From assembly GCA_035384965.1 (NCBI GenBank), contig DAOOJE010000001.1, positions 186,001-250,000 on the forward strand: DNA of 64,000 bases. The letters are read 5' to 3'. Below the pieces are notes generated by a model, which worked only from the letters and a program-made list of their open reading frames with translations, did not search any database and had not been told where the DNA came from. The stretch is from JAAYVZ01 sp035384965 (GTDB taxonomy: Bacteria > Acidobacteriota > Thermoanaerobaculia > Thermoanaerobaculales > Thermoanaerobaculaceae). Of this stretch, positions 35,936 to 43,888 are shown in pieces; the stretch's first letter is position 1; the number at the start of each line of letters is the position of its first letter. Position numbers and translations under genes: made by a program.

Positions 35936-36724
35936 CTAGATGACCTTAGCCTGCTCGCGCAAGAGCCTCGCCAGCTCGCGCGCCGCCGCGGCCGGATCCG
36001 CCTCGCCGTCGAGGATGGTGCCACCGCTTCTGGCCGGCGGCAGCTCGAGCGCGCGCCAGCGGCACCCCGCCCCGGCGAGGGCGGCCTCGTCGAGCCCGAG
36101 ATCGGCGACCGAGAACGTGCGGATCGCCGCCTTCTTCGACGCCATGATCCCCTTGAGCGACGGGTACCGGGGCTCGTTCAGCCCTTTCTGGGCCGTGAGC
36201 AGGCACGGCAGCGGCGCCTCGATGATCTCGGTTGCGCCCTCGACCTCGCGCTGCGCCACGACCTTGCCGTCCCCGAGCTCGACCTTGAGCACCCCCGAGA
36301 TGTGGGGGAGGTCCAGCAGCTCCGCGACCATCGCGCCGACCAGCGAGTTGTCGCTGCCGACCCCCTTGATGCCGGCCCACACGAGGTCGAACCCGCCCAG
36401 CGCGCGCACGGCAGCAGCCAACACGCGAGCGATCGCGAGGGCGTCACCGAAGGTGGCCTCGCCGCCCCTGACGTGCACCGCTGCGTCGGCGCCCCTGGCC
36501 AGGCCGTCGCGCAGCGTCGCCTGGACGCGGTCGGGACCGTACGACAGCACGGTGACGTGGCCGGATCCGGCTTCCTTGATCCGCACCGCCTCTTCCAGCG
36601 CAAACTCGTCGTATGGCGACATGATCCACTTGATACCGGCCTCGTCGATGCGGTTGCCTGCCGCACCGACCTTGATGATCGAGGCGGTGTCAGGCACGCA
36701 GGCCAGCAACACGCAGCTCTTCAT
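35936..36724 (-). CDS. etfB: Electron transfer flavoprotein beta subunit
   Basis: The 262-residue beta subunit carries the adenine-nucleotide-binding segment DLVWAGIKGVGSDNSLVGAM and the EtfB signature region AQKGLNEPRYPSLKGIMASK. The N terminus (KSCVLLACVPDTAS) is a variant of the usual VKxVPDT. It is the promoter-proximal gene of the etfBA pair. The 149-base gap to fabF contains a strong hairpin, so etfBA is probably a separate transcript. Confidence 0.94.
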   Translation of the reverse strand: MKSCVLLACVPDTASIIKVGAAGNRIDEAGIKWIMSPYDEFALEEAVRIKEAGSGHVTVLSYGPDRVQATLRDGLARGADAAVHVRGGEATFGDALAIARVLAAAVRALGGFDLVWAGIKGVGSDNSLVGAMVAELLDLPHISGVLKVELGDGKVVAQREVEGATEIIEAPLPCLLTAQKGLNEPRYPSLKGIMASKKAAIRTFSVADLGLDEAALAGAGCRWRALELPPARSGGTILDGEADPAAAARELARLLREQAKVI

Positions 36725-36821
36725 GGCTCGAACCTCCCTGGGGACAGCTTCCCGCCCCCACCCAGTTGAGAGTCAGGAGCTCTCCCTCACTCCCCCCGGA
36801 CCATCGGAGAACTTGCAACAG

Positions 36822-36852
36822 CCGCCCGCCGCAGGCAGGCTGCGGCGGGCGG
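36822..36852 (-). terminator. Strong hairpin downstream of fabF
   Basis: CCGCCCGCCGCA (36822-36833) and TGCGGCGGGCGG (36841-36852) form a perfect 12-bp stem with a 7-base loop, 21 bases past the fabF stop. There is no clear U-tract, so it may be an RNA-stabilising or U-less terminator structure separating acpP-fabF from etfBA. Confidence 0.5.
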
Positions 36853-36873
36853 TGCGGCATGCGGGCTCGCCGC

Positions 36874-38112
36874 TCAGCGCAGCTTGCCCAGGACCAGGCA
36901 GGCGTTGGTGCCGCCAAACCCGAACGAGTTGGTGATCGCCACCCGCACCGGTCGCGACCGGGCCACGTGCGGCGTGTAGTCGAGGTCGCATTCCTCTCCC
37001 GGGCAATCCAGGTTGAGCGTCGGCGGGATCAGGTCGCGGGCGACGGCGAGCGCCGTGATCCCGGCCTCCAGCCCCCCGGCCGCCCCCAGCAGGTGGCCGG
37101 TGGCCGACTTGGTCGAGGACACCGCGAGGCGATACGCGTGCCCGCCGAAGACCCGCTTGATGGCCACCGACTCGATGCGGTCGTTGAGCGGTGTCGAGGT
37201 GCCGTGGGCGTTGATGTAGTCCACGTCCTCCGGCCGCAGGCCGGCGTCCTGCAATGCCATCGCCATCACCCTCGCCGGACCGTCGCCGTCTTCGGCCGGC
37301 GCCGTGATGTGAAACGCGTCGCCGGTCATGCCGATGCCCAGGACCTCGCAGATCACCTTCGCACCCCGACGGGTTGCCGACTCGAGCTCCTCGAGGAAGA
37401 GCACGCCGGCGCCCTCGCCCATCACGAACCCGTCGCGGTCCTTGTCCCACGGCCGGGAAGCCCGCTCGGGCTCCTCGTTGCGGGTGGACAACGCCTTCAT
37501 GTTCGCGAAACCGGCGATGGCGAGCGGCGTGATCACGGCCTCGGTCCCGCCGGCCAGTGCCGCGTCGCAGTACCCGTGCTTGATGTACAGGAACGCGTCG
37601 GCGATGGCGTGGGCCCCGGTCGAGCAAGCCGTGCACGTCGCGCTGTTGGGCCCCTTGGCGCCGGTGCGGATCGCCACCAGCCCCGACGGCATGTTGACGA
37701 TGCTGCCGGGGATGAAAAACGGCGAGACGCGCCGCGGGCCCTTCTGCACCAGGTCGAGGTGGTTCTCGCAAATGCCGGGCAGTCCGCCGATCCCCGAGCC
37801 GATGACCACGGCCACGCGGTGGGCGTTTTCGGGCGAGACGACGTACCCGGAGTCCTTCAGCGCCAGCTCGGAGGCGGCCATGCCGTAGTGCACGAACGTG
37901 TCGTACTTCCGCGCCTCTTTCGGCTCGAGGAACCGCTCGGTCGGGAACTCCTTGATCTCGGCCGCGATGCGCACCGAGTAGCCGGAGGCGTCGAAGCGCG
38001 TGATCGGCCCGATCCCGGTGCGTCCCGCGACCAGCGCCTCCCACGTCGCCTCGGTGCCGACGCCGAGCGGCGACACCAAGCCCACGCCGGTGACAACGAC
38101 CCGGCGCGCCAT
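36874..38112 (-). CDS. fabF: Beta-ketoacyl-ACP synthase II
   Basis: The 412-residue condensing enzyme elongates acyl-ACP with malonyl-ACP. The catalytic cysteine is at residue 163 in TACSTGAHAI. The two histidines are in NAHGTSTPLND and TKSATGHLLGAAGG, and the C-terminal loop is NSFGFGGTNA. Length is standard for FabF. Its ATG shares one base with the acpP stop (TGATG), so translation is coupled to acpP. This matches the widespread acpP-fabF arrangement. Confidence 0.96.
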   Translation of the reverse strand: MARRVVVTGVGLVSPLGVGTEATWEALVAGRTGIGPITRFDASGYSVRIAAEIKEFPTERFLEPKEARKYDTFVHYGMAASELALKDSGYVVSPENAHRVAVVIGSGIGGLPGICENHLDLVQKGPRRVSPFFIPGSIVNMPSGLVAIRTGAKGPNSATCTACSTGAHAIADAFLYIKHGYCDAALAGGTEAVITPLAIAGFANMKALSTRNEEPERASRPWDKDRDGFVMGEGAGVLFLEELESATRRGAKVICEVLGIGMTGDAFHITAPAEDGDGPARVMAMALQDAGLRPEDVDYINAHGTSTPLNDRIESVAIKRVFGGHAYRLAVSSTKSATGHLLGAAGGLEAGITALAVARDLIPPTLNLDCPGEECDLDYTPHVARSRPVRVAITNSFGFGGTNACLVLGKLR

Positions 38113-38351
38113 CACGACTCCTTCACGTGCTCCTTGAGGTAGGCCACGGCGTCGCCCACGGACCGGATCTTCTCGGCTTCCTCGTCCGGGATCTCCACCC
38201 CGAACTCCTCCTCGAACGCCATCACCAGCTCGACCGTGTCCAGCGAGTCGGCGCCGAGGTCCTCGATGAACGAGGCTTCCAGCTTCACCTTTTCGGGATC
38301 GACCCCGAGCTGCTGCACGATGATGTCCTTAACCTTTTGCTCGATATTCAT
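38112..38351 (-). CDS. acpP: Acyl carrier protein
   Basis: The 79-residue acidic protein carries growing fatty acids on a 4'-phosphopantetheine attached to Ser36 in GADSLDTVELVMAFEEEFG. It is strongly acidic in helix II, as usual. The ATG at 38351 has GGAGGAG about 9 bases upstream. It is the first gene of the acpP-fabF pair. fabD and fabG are not adjacent in this window. Confidence 0.97.
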   Translation of the reverse strand: MNIEQKVKDIIVQQLGVDPEKVKLEASFIEDLGADSLDTVELVMAFEEEFGVEIPDEEAEKIRSVGDAVAYLKEHVKES

Positions 38352-38395
38352 TTGCGTCGTCTCCTCCACTGACTGAGCCTTCACGAGGCCGGCGA

Positions 38396-38424
38396 GTTCT
38401 ACCACAGGCCCGCACGCCATGCAA
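38396..38424 (-). promoter_or_regulatory. Putative sigma-70 promoter for acpP-fabF
   Basis: On the minus strand TTGCAT (38424-38419), a 17-base spacer and TAGAAC (38401-38396) lie 45 bases before the acpP start codon. The match is moderate (7 of 12), but spacing and position are good. Confidence 0.45.
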
Positions 38425-38488
38425 GCGGACAGCAGCACGGGCTGCGTCACCGTGAGAGGACATCCTCCCTTTGCGCCCCGTGCGCGGC

Positions 38489-38505
38489 CGTGCCAGGTCG
38501 GCACG
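38489..38505. promoter_or_regulatory. Inverted repeat upstream of the sigma-54 promoter, possible activator site
   Basis: CGTGCC-AGGTC-GGCACG is a perfect 6-bp inverted repeat centred about 60 bases upstream of the predicted sigma-54 start. A related CACGG/CCGTG pair lies at 38436-38454. Sigma-54 promoters usually need an enhancer-binding protein bound upstream, so these are candidates for its sites. Assignment to the adjacent activator is inference. Confidence 0.35.
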
Positions 38506-38530
38506 TGGCCCCACCCGCGCGCCGCTTGGG

Positions 38531-38547
38531 TTGGCACGCGGCTTGCT
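38531..38547 (+). promoter_or_regulatory. Consensus sigma-54 (RpoN) -24/-12 promoter
   Basis: TTGGCACGCGGCTTGCT matches the sigma-54 consensus TGGCACG-N4-TTGCW at every defined position. The invariant GG (38533-38534) and GC (38545-38546) are separated by exactly 10 bases. Transcription would start near 38558 on the plus strand, where no protein gene follows before a terminator at 38617-38643. Confidence 0.8.
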
Positions 38548-38557
38548 GCAGGATCGG

Positions 38558-38643
38558 GTGCGGTGCGGGTCAACGGCCACGACCCCGACGCGCGCATCCA
38601 ACCTCCTTCTTCTTCCTGGCGGGCAACCCCCGCCACTTTTTTT
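38558..38643 (+). ncRNA. Predicted sigma-54-dependent small RNA (about 86 nt)
   Basis: The transcript is defined by a perfect sigma-54 promoter upstream and a strong intrinsic terminator downstream. It lies on the plus strand between genes on the minus strand (acpP and the sigma-54 activator). It has no ribosome site or plausible start codon. Just before the terminator hairpin it carries CCTCCTTCTTCTTCC (38602-38616), an unpaired pyrimidine tract whose CCUCCUU is complementary to Shine-Dalgarno sequences. That layout is typical of trans-acting regulatory RNAs. The function and any Hfq or other chaperone dependence are unknown. No known RNA family is recognised. Confidence 0.6.
38617..38643 (+). 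terminator. Strong intrinsic terminator with no upstream protein gene
   Basis: TGGCGGG (38617-38623) pairs with CCCGCCA (38629-38635) around a 5-base loop and is followed by C and seven T. This is one of the clearest intrinsic terminators in the window, yet no plus-strand protein gene precedes it. Confidence 0.85.
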
Positions 38644-38680
38644 CCAGGGGGAGAGAGCCGCGGCGCGGCGCTGCCGCGGG

Positions 38681-41600
38681 TCAGCGGATGGCGAGCTGGC
38701 GCAGGTGGTACAGGAGCGTCTGCCGCGAGATCCCGGCGCGCCGCGCCGCCTCCGAGCGGTTGCCGCCACACGCCTCGAGCAGGCGCAGGAAGTAGTCCCG
38801 CCGGAACCACCCGAGCGCCTCCTCGTAGGGTTGCAGCGAGGGAGCGCTGGCGGCGGGAGAGTGCACGAGCTCCGGGAAGCGGTCGGGGCCCAGCACCTCA
38901 CCTGGCCGCGCGGCGGCGACGGCGCGCGCGATCGTCGACTCGAGCTCCCGCACGTTGCCCGCCCACGCCCCGGCTCGCAGGACGGCGATGGCGGCCGGCG
39001 CCAGCCGGACTCCGTGCCGCCCGAACGCGGCGGCGTAGCGATGAGTGAAAAAGCGCGCCAGCTCGTCGACGTCGTCGGGGCGCTCCCGCAGCGGCGGCAT
39101 GCGGATGACACCGACCGAAAGCCGGTAGAAGAGATCGGGGCGGAACGCCCCCGCTTCCACGGCAGCGGCCAGATCGCGGTTGGTGGCGGCCACGAACCGC
39201 ACGTCCACGGTGCGGGTCCGGGTGGCGCCGACGCGCCGCACTTCACGCTCCTGCAAGAGGCGCAGCAACTTGCCCTGCAGCTCGAGCGGCAGCTCGCCCA
39301 CCTCGTCGAGGAACAGTGTCCCGCCCTCCGCCTCCTCCACGAGCCCGGGCCGATCGCGGTCGGCGCCCGTGAAGGCGCCGCGCACGGAGCCGAAGAGCTC
39401 GGCTTCCAACAGCGCGGTGGGAATCCCGGCACAGTTGATCGGCACGAACGCTCCCCGGCGCTGGCTCTGGCGGTGCAGCTCCCTGGCGCACAGCTCCTTG
39501 CCGGTCCCAGGCTCGCCCAAGATCAGCACCACGACCGGCAGCGGCGCCCAGCGCGAGATCTCCTCGCGCACCCGGACCATAGCCGGCGAGACCCCGAGGA
39601 GCGCACCTCCCGACAGCGTGGCGACGTGATCGGGCCGAGCCCGTTGCTCCCCCACGTGGCGCGCCAGCAGCCGGAGCGTCGCGAGCTCGGTGCCGGACAA
39701 CGGCGCCCGGCTCTCGACCCGCACCGCCCCGGCCCCCACCCCCTCGGCCTCGCCCGCCAGCTTCCCGAGCTCCACCAGCACCTCGTCGCCGTCCCGCACG
39801 CGGAGCCAGGGCAGCCCCAGGGCGGAAGCCAAGACCGTGAGCCTGGCCGGCGCCAGCGCGTCGCTCCCCGCTGCCAGGATCCCGTCCAGCGCCGCCACCA
39901 GCGCCGCCGGGTCCACACCCCGCAGCCGCCGCAGCAGGTGTGCCCAGCCGTCCAATCCACCGGCAGCGAGCGCCGCCTCCACTCGACCCCACAGGACGTT
40001 CCAGGACCCGTCGTGGGCGATGCCGAGCCGGGCGGCCACCGCCAGCGCCCGCACCGCGCCTACCGCCGCCTCGAGCGGGGCTCGCACCAGCTCCGCTTCG
40101 AACCGCGCACGCGCCGGGTCGCCGTCACCGGTCGTCCAGCCCCGCACGAGCATGGCACTGAGGGCGAGACCCCACCGCGCCGGCGGCTCGACAGGCGCGG
40201 ACTCGCCACGAGCGGCCGCCAGCAGCGCCTCGACCCCCGCCTGCTCGCTCTCGTCGCAGTCGGCGGCAGCCACCCTCGCCGCCTCGAGGTCGCCGGCGGC
40301 CAGCGCCAGGTTGACGCCCAGCCTCGCCAGCGCCTGGCGCGCCACCTGGTGGTCGGGCAACCGCTCGCCGACGGCCGCCGCCAGCGCCGGCAGACGGGCC
40401 GCCACCGCGGCCGTGTCGCCGCGAGCCAGCGCGCAGCGGGCGAGCTCGAGCTCGCCGAGCCAGAACGCCGCATCTTCCCTCCCGCCCCTGGGTTCGCGAC
40501 TGGCGGCGATGAGCGCCTCCGCCGCACCCGGGTCGAGACGATCGCAGGCCAGCACGGCCCGGTTGTGGCGAGCAACCGTGAGCGCCATCCTCGATCCGCA
40601 CCCCTCGAGCAGCCGCTCGGCGAGCTGGAGGTGGCGCTCGGCCGCAGCACGCCGCTCGAGGAGGATCGCAACGCACCCCAGATCGAGGTGGATCTCTCCC
40701 ACCAGCATGAGGTTCTCGGCGCGCACGGCACGCAGCGCGGCGCGCAGCGCGGTGCCGGCCGGAAGGAGCTTGTCGGCCTCGTAGTACGACAGGCCCAGCA
40801 AGTGGAGGTAACGCGCCACCACTTCGTCGGACCAGCGCGTGCGCCGCTCGCGCGCCAGACGCCGCAGCGCCGCCGTCCCGTCGAGCGCCGCCAGCTCCAG
40901 CTCGGCCTCGCAGTCGCCGGTGCCCGCCACCACTTCGGCGAGCAGCGCCCGGGCCCGGCCGCGCTCGCGGCGCTGGCGCGCCAGCGCCGCGCGGGTTCGC
41001 CGGGTGCGCGCCACCAGACGAGGCGGGAGGGCGTCCTCGGGAGCGAGTGCCAGCGCCGCCTCCGCCGCCTCGGGCAGCCCGGCCGCCTCCGCCCACCAGG
41101 CCCGTAGCGCCTGCCAGCGCACGGTGCGCGCGGCGGGGTCGACGCCGTCCAGCAGGGACTCGGCGCGCCGCAGCCGCCCGCGGCGCAGCGCCGCCTCCGC
41201 CGCCGCCAGGGCGAGTGCGCCGCTTCTTGCCGCCGCCCCCGCCACTTCCAACACCTCGGCGCTCTCCCCGCCATCGAGGCGCTGCTCGCACCACGCCAAA
41301 AGCGCTCCCTCGCCGCGACCCGTCAGCGCCATGGCCAGCACCCGGCCTGCCGAGCCCTCCGGCAGATCGGTGGCCAGGCGTTCGAGGCAGGCGGCGTCGG
41401 TTCCCGGCCCCGGGAGTCTGGCGTGCCATCGGCCGCCTCGTCGCCCCGCCAGGCCCAGGCGCTCGAGTTCGGCCAGGGCGTCACCGCTCGGCCCGAGCAG
41501 GACTTCGAGCTCGCTTTCGGCCAGCCCTGCCGGGCAGCTGCCGAGCCAGCGGAGGAGCCGGCGGGCGGGGGGCGAGGCGAGGGCGAGGCGCCCGGGCACC

Positions 41601-42529
41601 TCGACGGGCGGAGCCGGCGGCTCGGCGAAGCCGCGGGCCGCACCGGCGGCGAGCAGGAGGCGCGCCGCACCGGGGCGCCTCTCGCCGCTGTGCAACAGCG
41701 CTTCCAAGTGGGCCTGCCCGCGCTCCCACCTGGGCGCCATCACCCATGCCGCGTCCGGGCCCGTGTCCAGCCCCAGCATGCGCGCCGCGGGCAGCGGCAG
41801 GAGCGTCAGGACGGCCACGTCGCGGCCGCTGGCCGCCGCCCGAGCCTGGACGCGGACGACCTCGTCCTCGTCCAGCTCACCGACCGCCACCTCGAGTTCC
41901 GGCGCGGCGTGGGCGAGGACGGCGGCGGCCCGTCGGGCGGTGCGCTCGTCCTCGACCCACCACACGCCGGGACCGGCCGGCTCGATCCGATACGCCCACA
42001 GCGCCCGCCCGCGGCCCTCCGGATGGGCCAGCGCCGCTTCCCGGTTGCCGACCAGCAGGGCGGCGAGACAGGCCGGCGCCACCTCCCAGGAGGGATTTTG
42101 CGCGGCCACGTCCTCGAGCGCCGGCCGCAGTTCCGGGAGCAGGCGGCCGAGCAGGGGCCAAAGCGTTCCCACGAGGACGCCTCGCCCGGACGGCACGACG
42201 CGCTGCAGCCGGCCGTCGAGCCCCGGCGTGTCGAGCCGCCAGCGCGGCAGCCCCGGGAGCCGGACGGCAACGCCGTCGGGTGACCGGGTGACACGTGCCG
42301 AGGCCAGCAGCCGGCGGGACGGGAAAAAGCCCCGCTCGAGCAGGAACGTGGCCGCCGCAAGGAGCTGCACGGCTGCGGCCAGGCGCTGGCTTTTCGGCCA
42401 CCGCTGCACCTGCGGCTCGCCGATCCCCAGGGCCGGCCCTGCGGCGGCGGGCACGAGTTCGGGCAGAAACGAAGCTTCCCACGCGAGGAGGGCCACCTGC
42501 TCGGCCGACAGCCCCGGCCAGGGGGTCAC
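38681..42529 (-). CDS. Giant sigma-54-dependent transcriptional activator with degenerate sensor half
   Basis: The 1282-residue protein ends in a complete enhancer-binding module. The AAA+ domain (about residues 979-1220) has Walker A GEPGTGKE, the sigma-54 contact loop GAFTGA and Walker B GGTLFLDE, followed by arginine-rich sensor segments. A Fis-type helix-turn-helix (NRSEAARRAGISRQTLLYHL) closes the protein. The first 970 residues are unusual. Residues about 50-100 recall a protein-kinase catalytic region without HRD or DFG residues. A winged-helix-like segment follows, then a long Ala/Leu/Arg-rich helical-repeat (TPR-like) region, and possibly a decayed GAF domain before the AAA+ core. 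The GTG start overlaps the aroA stop by four bases. Its stop lies 38 bases from the predicted small-RNA terminator. Confidence 0.88.
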   Translation of the reverse strand: MTPWPGLSAEQVALLAWEASFLPELVPAAAGPALGIGEPQVQRWPKSQRLAAAVQLLAAATFLLERGFFPSRRLLASARVTRSPDGVAVRLPGLPRWRLDTPGLDGRLQRVVPSGRGVLVGTLWPLLGRLLPELRPALEDVAAQNPSWEVAPACLAALLVGNREAALAHPEGRGRALWAYRIEPAGPGVWWVEDERTARRAAAVLAHAAPELEVAVGELDEDEVVRVQARAAASGRDVAVLTLLPLPAARMLGLDTGPDAAWVMAPRWERGQAHLEALLHSGERRPGAARLLLAAGAARGFAEPPAPPVEVPGRLALASPPARRLLRWLGSCPAGLAESELEVLLGPSGDALAELERLGLAGRRGGRWHARLPGPGTDAACLERLATDLPEGSAGRVLAMALTGRGEGALLAWCEQRLDGGESAEVLEVAGAAARSGALALAAAEAALRRGRLRRAESLLDGVDPAARTVRWQALRAWWAEAAGLPEAAEAALALAPEDALPPRLVARTRRTRAALARQRRERGRARALLAEVVAGTGDCEAELELAALDGTAALRRLARERRTRWSDEVVARYLHLLGLSYYEADKLLPAGTALRAALRAVRAENLMLVGEIHLDLGCVAILLERRAAAERHLQLAERLLEGCGSRMALTVARHNRAVLACDRLDPGAAEALIAASREPRGGREDAAFWLGELELARCALARGDTAAVAARLPALAAAVGERLPDHQVARQALARLGVNLALAAGDLEAARVAAADCDESEQAGVEALLAAARGESAPVEPPARWGLALSAMLVRGWTTGDGDPARARFEAELVRAPLEAAVGAVRALAVAARLGIAHDGSWNVLWGRVEAALAAGGLDGWAHLLRRLRGVDPAALVAALDGILAAGSDALAPARLTVLASALGLPWLRVRDGDEVLVELGKLAGEAEGVGAGAVRVESRAPLSGTELATLRLLARHVGEQRARPDHVATLSGGALLGVSPAMVRVREEISRWAPLPVVVLILGEPGTGKELCARELHRQSQRRGAFVPINCAGIPTALLEAELFGSVRGAFTGADRDRPGLVEEAEGGTLFLDEVGELPLELQGKLLRLLQEREVRRVGATRTRTVDVRFVAATNRDLAAAVEAGAFRPDLFYRLSVGVIRMPPLRERPDDVDELARFFTHRYAAAFGRHGVRLAPAAIAVLRAGAWAGNVRELESTIARAVAAARPGEVLGPDRFPELVHSPAASAPSLQPYEEALGWFRRDYFLRLLEACGGNRSEAARRAGISRQTLLYHLRQLAIR

Positions 42530-43806
42530 CCCTGCTCCAGCAGCCCGTCCCACGCGGTCCAGAACGCCGGCCACGACTTGGCGACGCAACCGGGGCTGGC
42601 GAGGCGCAGACCGGGAGCGACACAGCCGGCCACGGCCAGCGCCATCGCGAGGCGGTGGTCCCCGGCCGGATCGAGGGGGTGCGGCGGCGCCACGAGCCGG
42701 CCGCCGCCGGGCGCCGAGACCTCGTCCCCGGCCACTCGCAGCTCCGCTCCCATCTCGGCCAGCAGCCGCACCATCTCGGCCAGGCGGTCGCTTTCCTTGT
42801 GAACGAGCCCGCCGAGACCGGTGAGGCGGCCTCCCAGGCGAGTCAGGGCAACGGCCAGCACCGGGAACAAGTCCGGGGTGTCCCGTAGGTCGGCCTCGAG
42901 CGGCCGGTCCGCCGGTCCTTCCAGCCGTACGCCGCCCCGGGTGACGAACGGCCGGCAGCCGGCCGACACCAGCAGGTCGAGCACCCTCGCGTCGCCCTGC
43001 GGGCTCGGGTACCGCAGCCCCGGCACTTCCACGGCTCCGCCCACGAGCGCGGCCGCAACGAGCGGAAACGCCGCTGCCGACCAGTCCGCCTCCACCTCGT
43101 ACGAGGCCGGCCTGAACCCCCCCGGTTCGACTCGCCAGGCGAGACCGTCGGGCCGGCAAGCCACCGCCACGCCGAAGCAGCGCAGGACCTCGACCGTGAG
43201 ATCGATGTACGGCCGCGAGGGAGGGGCCGCCGGGACGCGAACCTCCAGCCCCTCGGCAAGGAGCGGGGCCAGCATGAGTAGCGCCGAGACGAACTGGCTC
43301 GAGGCGGCGGCATCGAGCTCGATGGCGCCGCCCGGCAGCGGCCGCCCCCGGACCACGAGCGGCAGCCGCTCGCCCGCCCCCGCCACCTCGGGTTCGACCT
43401 CCGCCCCCAGCTGCCGCAGCGCGGCCAGCAACGGCTTGAGAGGTCGCTCCCGCAGCCGCAACGAGCCGTCGACGCGGAACTGCCCGGGCAGGACCGCGAG
43501 CTGGGCCAGCAGCAAGCGCAGCCCCGTCCCGTTGTTGCTGAGCTCGAGCTCGCCTCGCTCGACAGGGACGTGGCCGGACGCGGCGACCGCCTCGTCTTCC
43601 CACGTCATGGCGAACCCGGCGGCGAGCAACGCCCGGAACAGCAGCCGGGGGTCCTCGGCGTCGAGCGGCCGCCCGATCCGCGCCCCGCCTCCGGCTCGCG
43701 CCGCCGCCACCAGCGCCCGCTGGGTCAGGCTCTTGGAGGATGGCACGTGGATTTGCCCGTGCGCGCCGTCGGGCGCGTGGCGCAGCAGGCGCACCTCGTC
43801 GCTCAT
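42526..43806 (-). CDS. aroA: 3-phosphoshikimate 1-carboxyvinyltransferase (EPSP synthase)
   Basis: The 426-residue enzyme joins phosphoenolpyruvate to shikimate-3-phosphate in aromatic amino-acid synthesis. The N-terminal substrate loop is PSSKSLTQRALVAAARA, the domain-swap region LSNNGTGLRLLLAQLA is intact, and the C-terminal motifs KESDRLAEM and DHRLAMALAVAG are present. The PEP-site NNGTG rather than NAGTA pattern indicates a class II-like enzyme. The ATG at 43806 begins the normal N terminus. Together with the DAHP synthase at 54275 the shikimate pathway is represented by two unlinked genes. Confidence 0.93.
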   Translation of the reverse strand: MSDEVRLLRHAPDGAHGQIHVPSSKSLTQRALVAAARAGGGARIGRPLDAEDPRLLFRALLAAGFAMTWEDEAVAASGHVPVERGELELSNNGTGLRLLLAQLAVLPGQFRVDGSLRLRERPLKPLLAALRQLGAEVEPEVAGAGERLPLVVRGRPLPGGAIELDAAASSQFVSALLMLAPLLAEGLEVRVPAAPPSRPYIDLTVEVLRCFGVAVACRPDGLAWRVEPGGFRPASYEVEADWSAAAFPLVAAALVGGAVEVPGLRYPSPQGDARVLDLLVSAGCRPFVTRGGVRLEGPADRPLEADLRDTPDLFPVLAVALTRLGGRLTGLGGLVHKESDRLAEMVRLLAEMGAELRVAGDEVSAPGGGRLVAPPHPLDPAGDHRLAMALAVAGCVAPGLRLASPGCVAKSWPAFWTAWDGLLEQG

Positions 43807-43888
43807 CGTCTGGCTGCCTCTCGCCGGAATTTTCCGCCACCCGAAAGCAGGGGTCAAGGCACTGCCCGGCCAGGCGTACACTGTCGGC

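Noticed and set aside
38558..38643. A small protein encoded by the sigma-54 transcript
   Set aside because: No ATG with a ribosome site exists; the open frame runs unbroken through the terminator, as expected by chance at this GC content.
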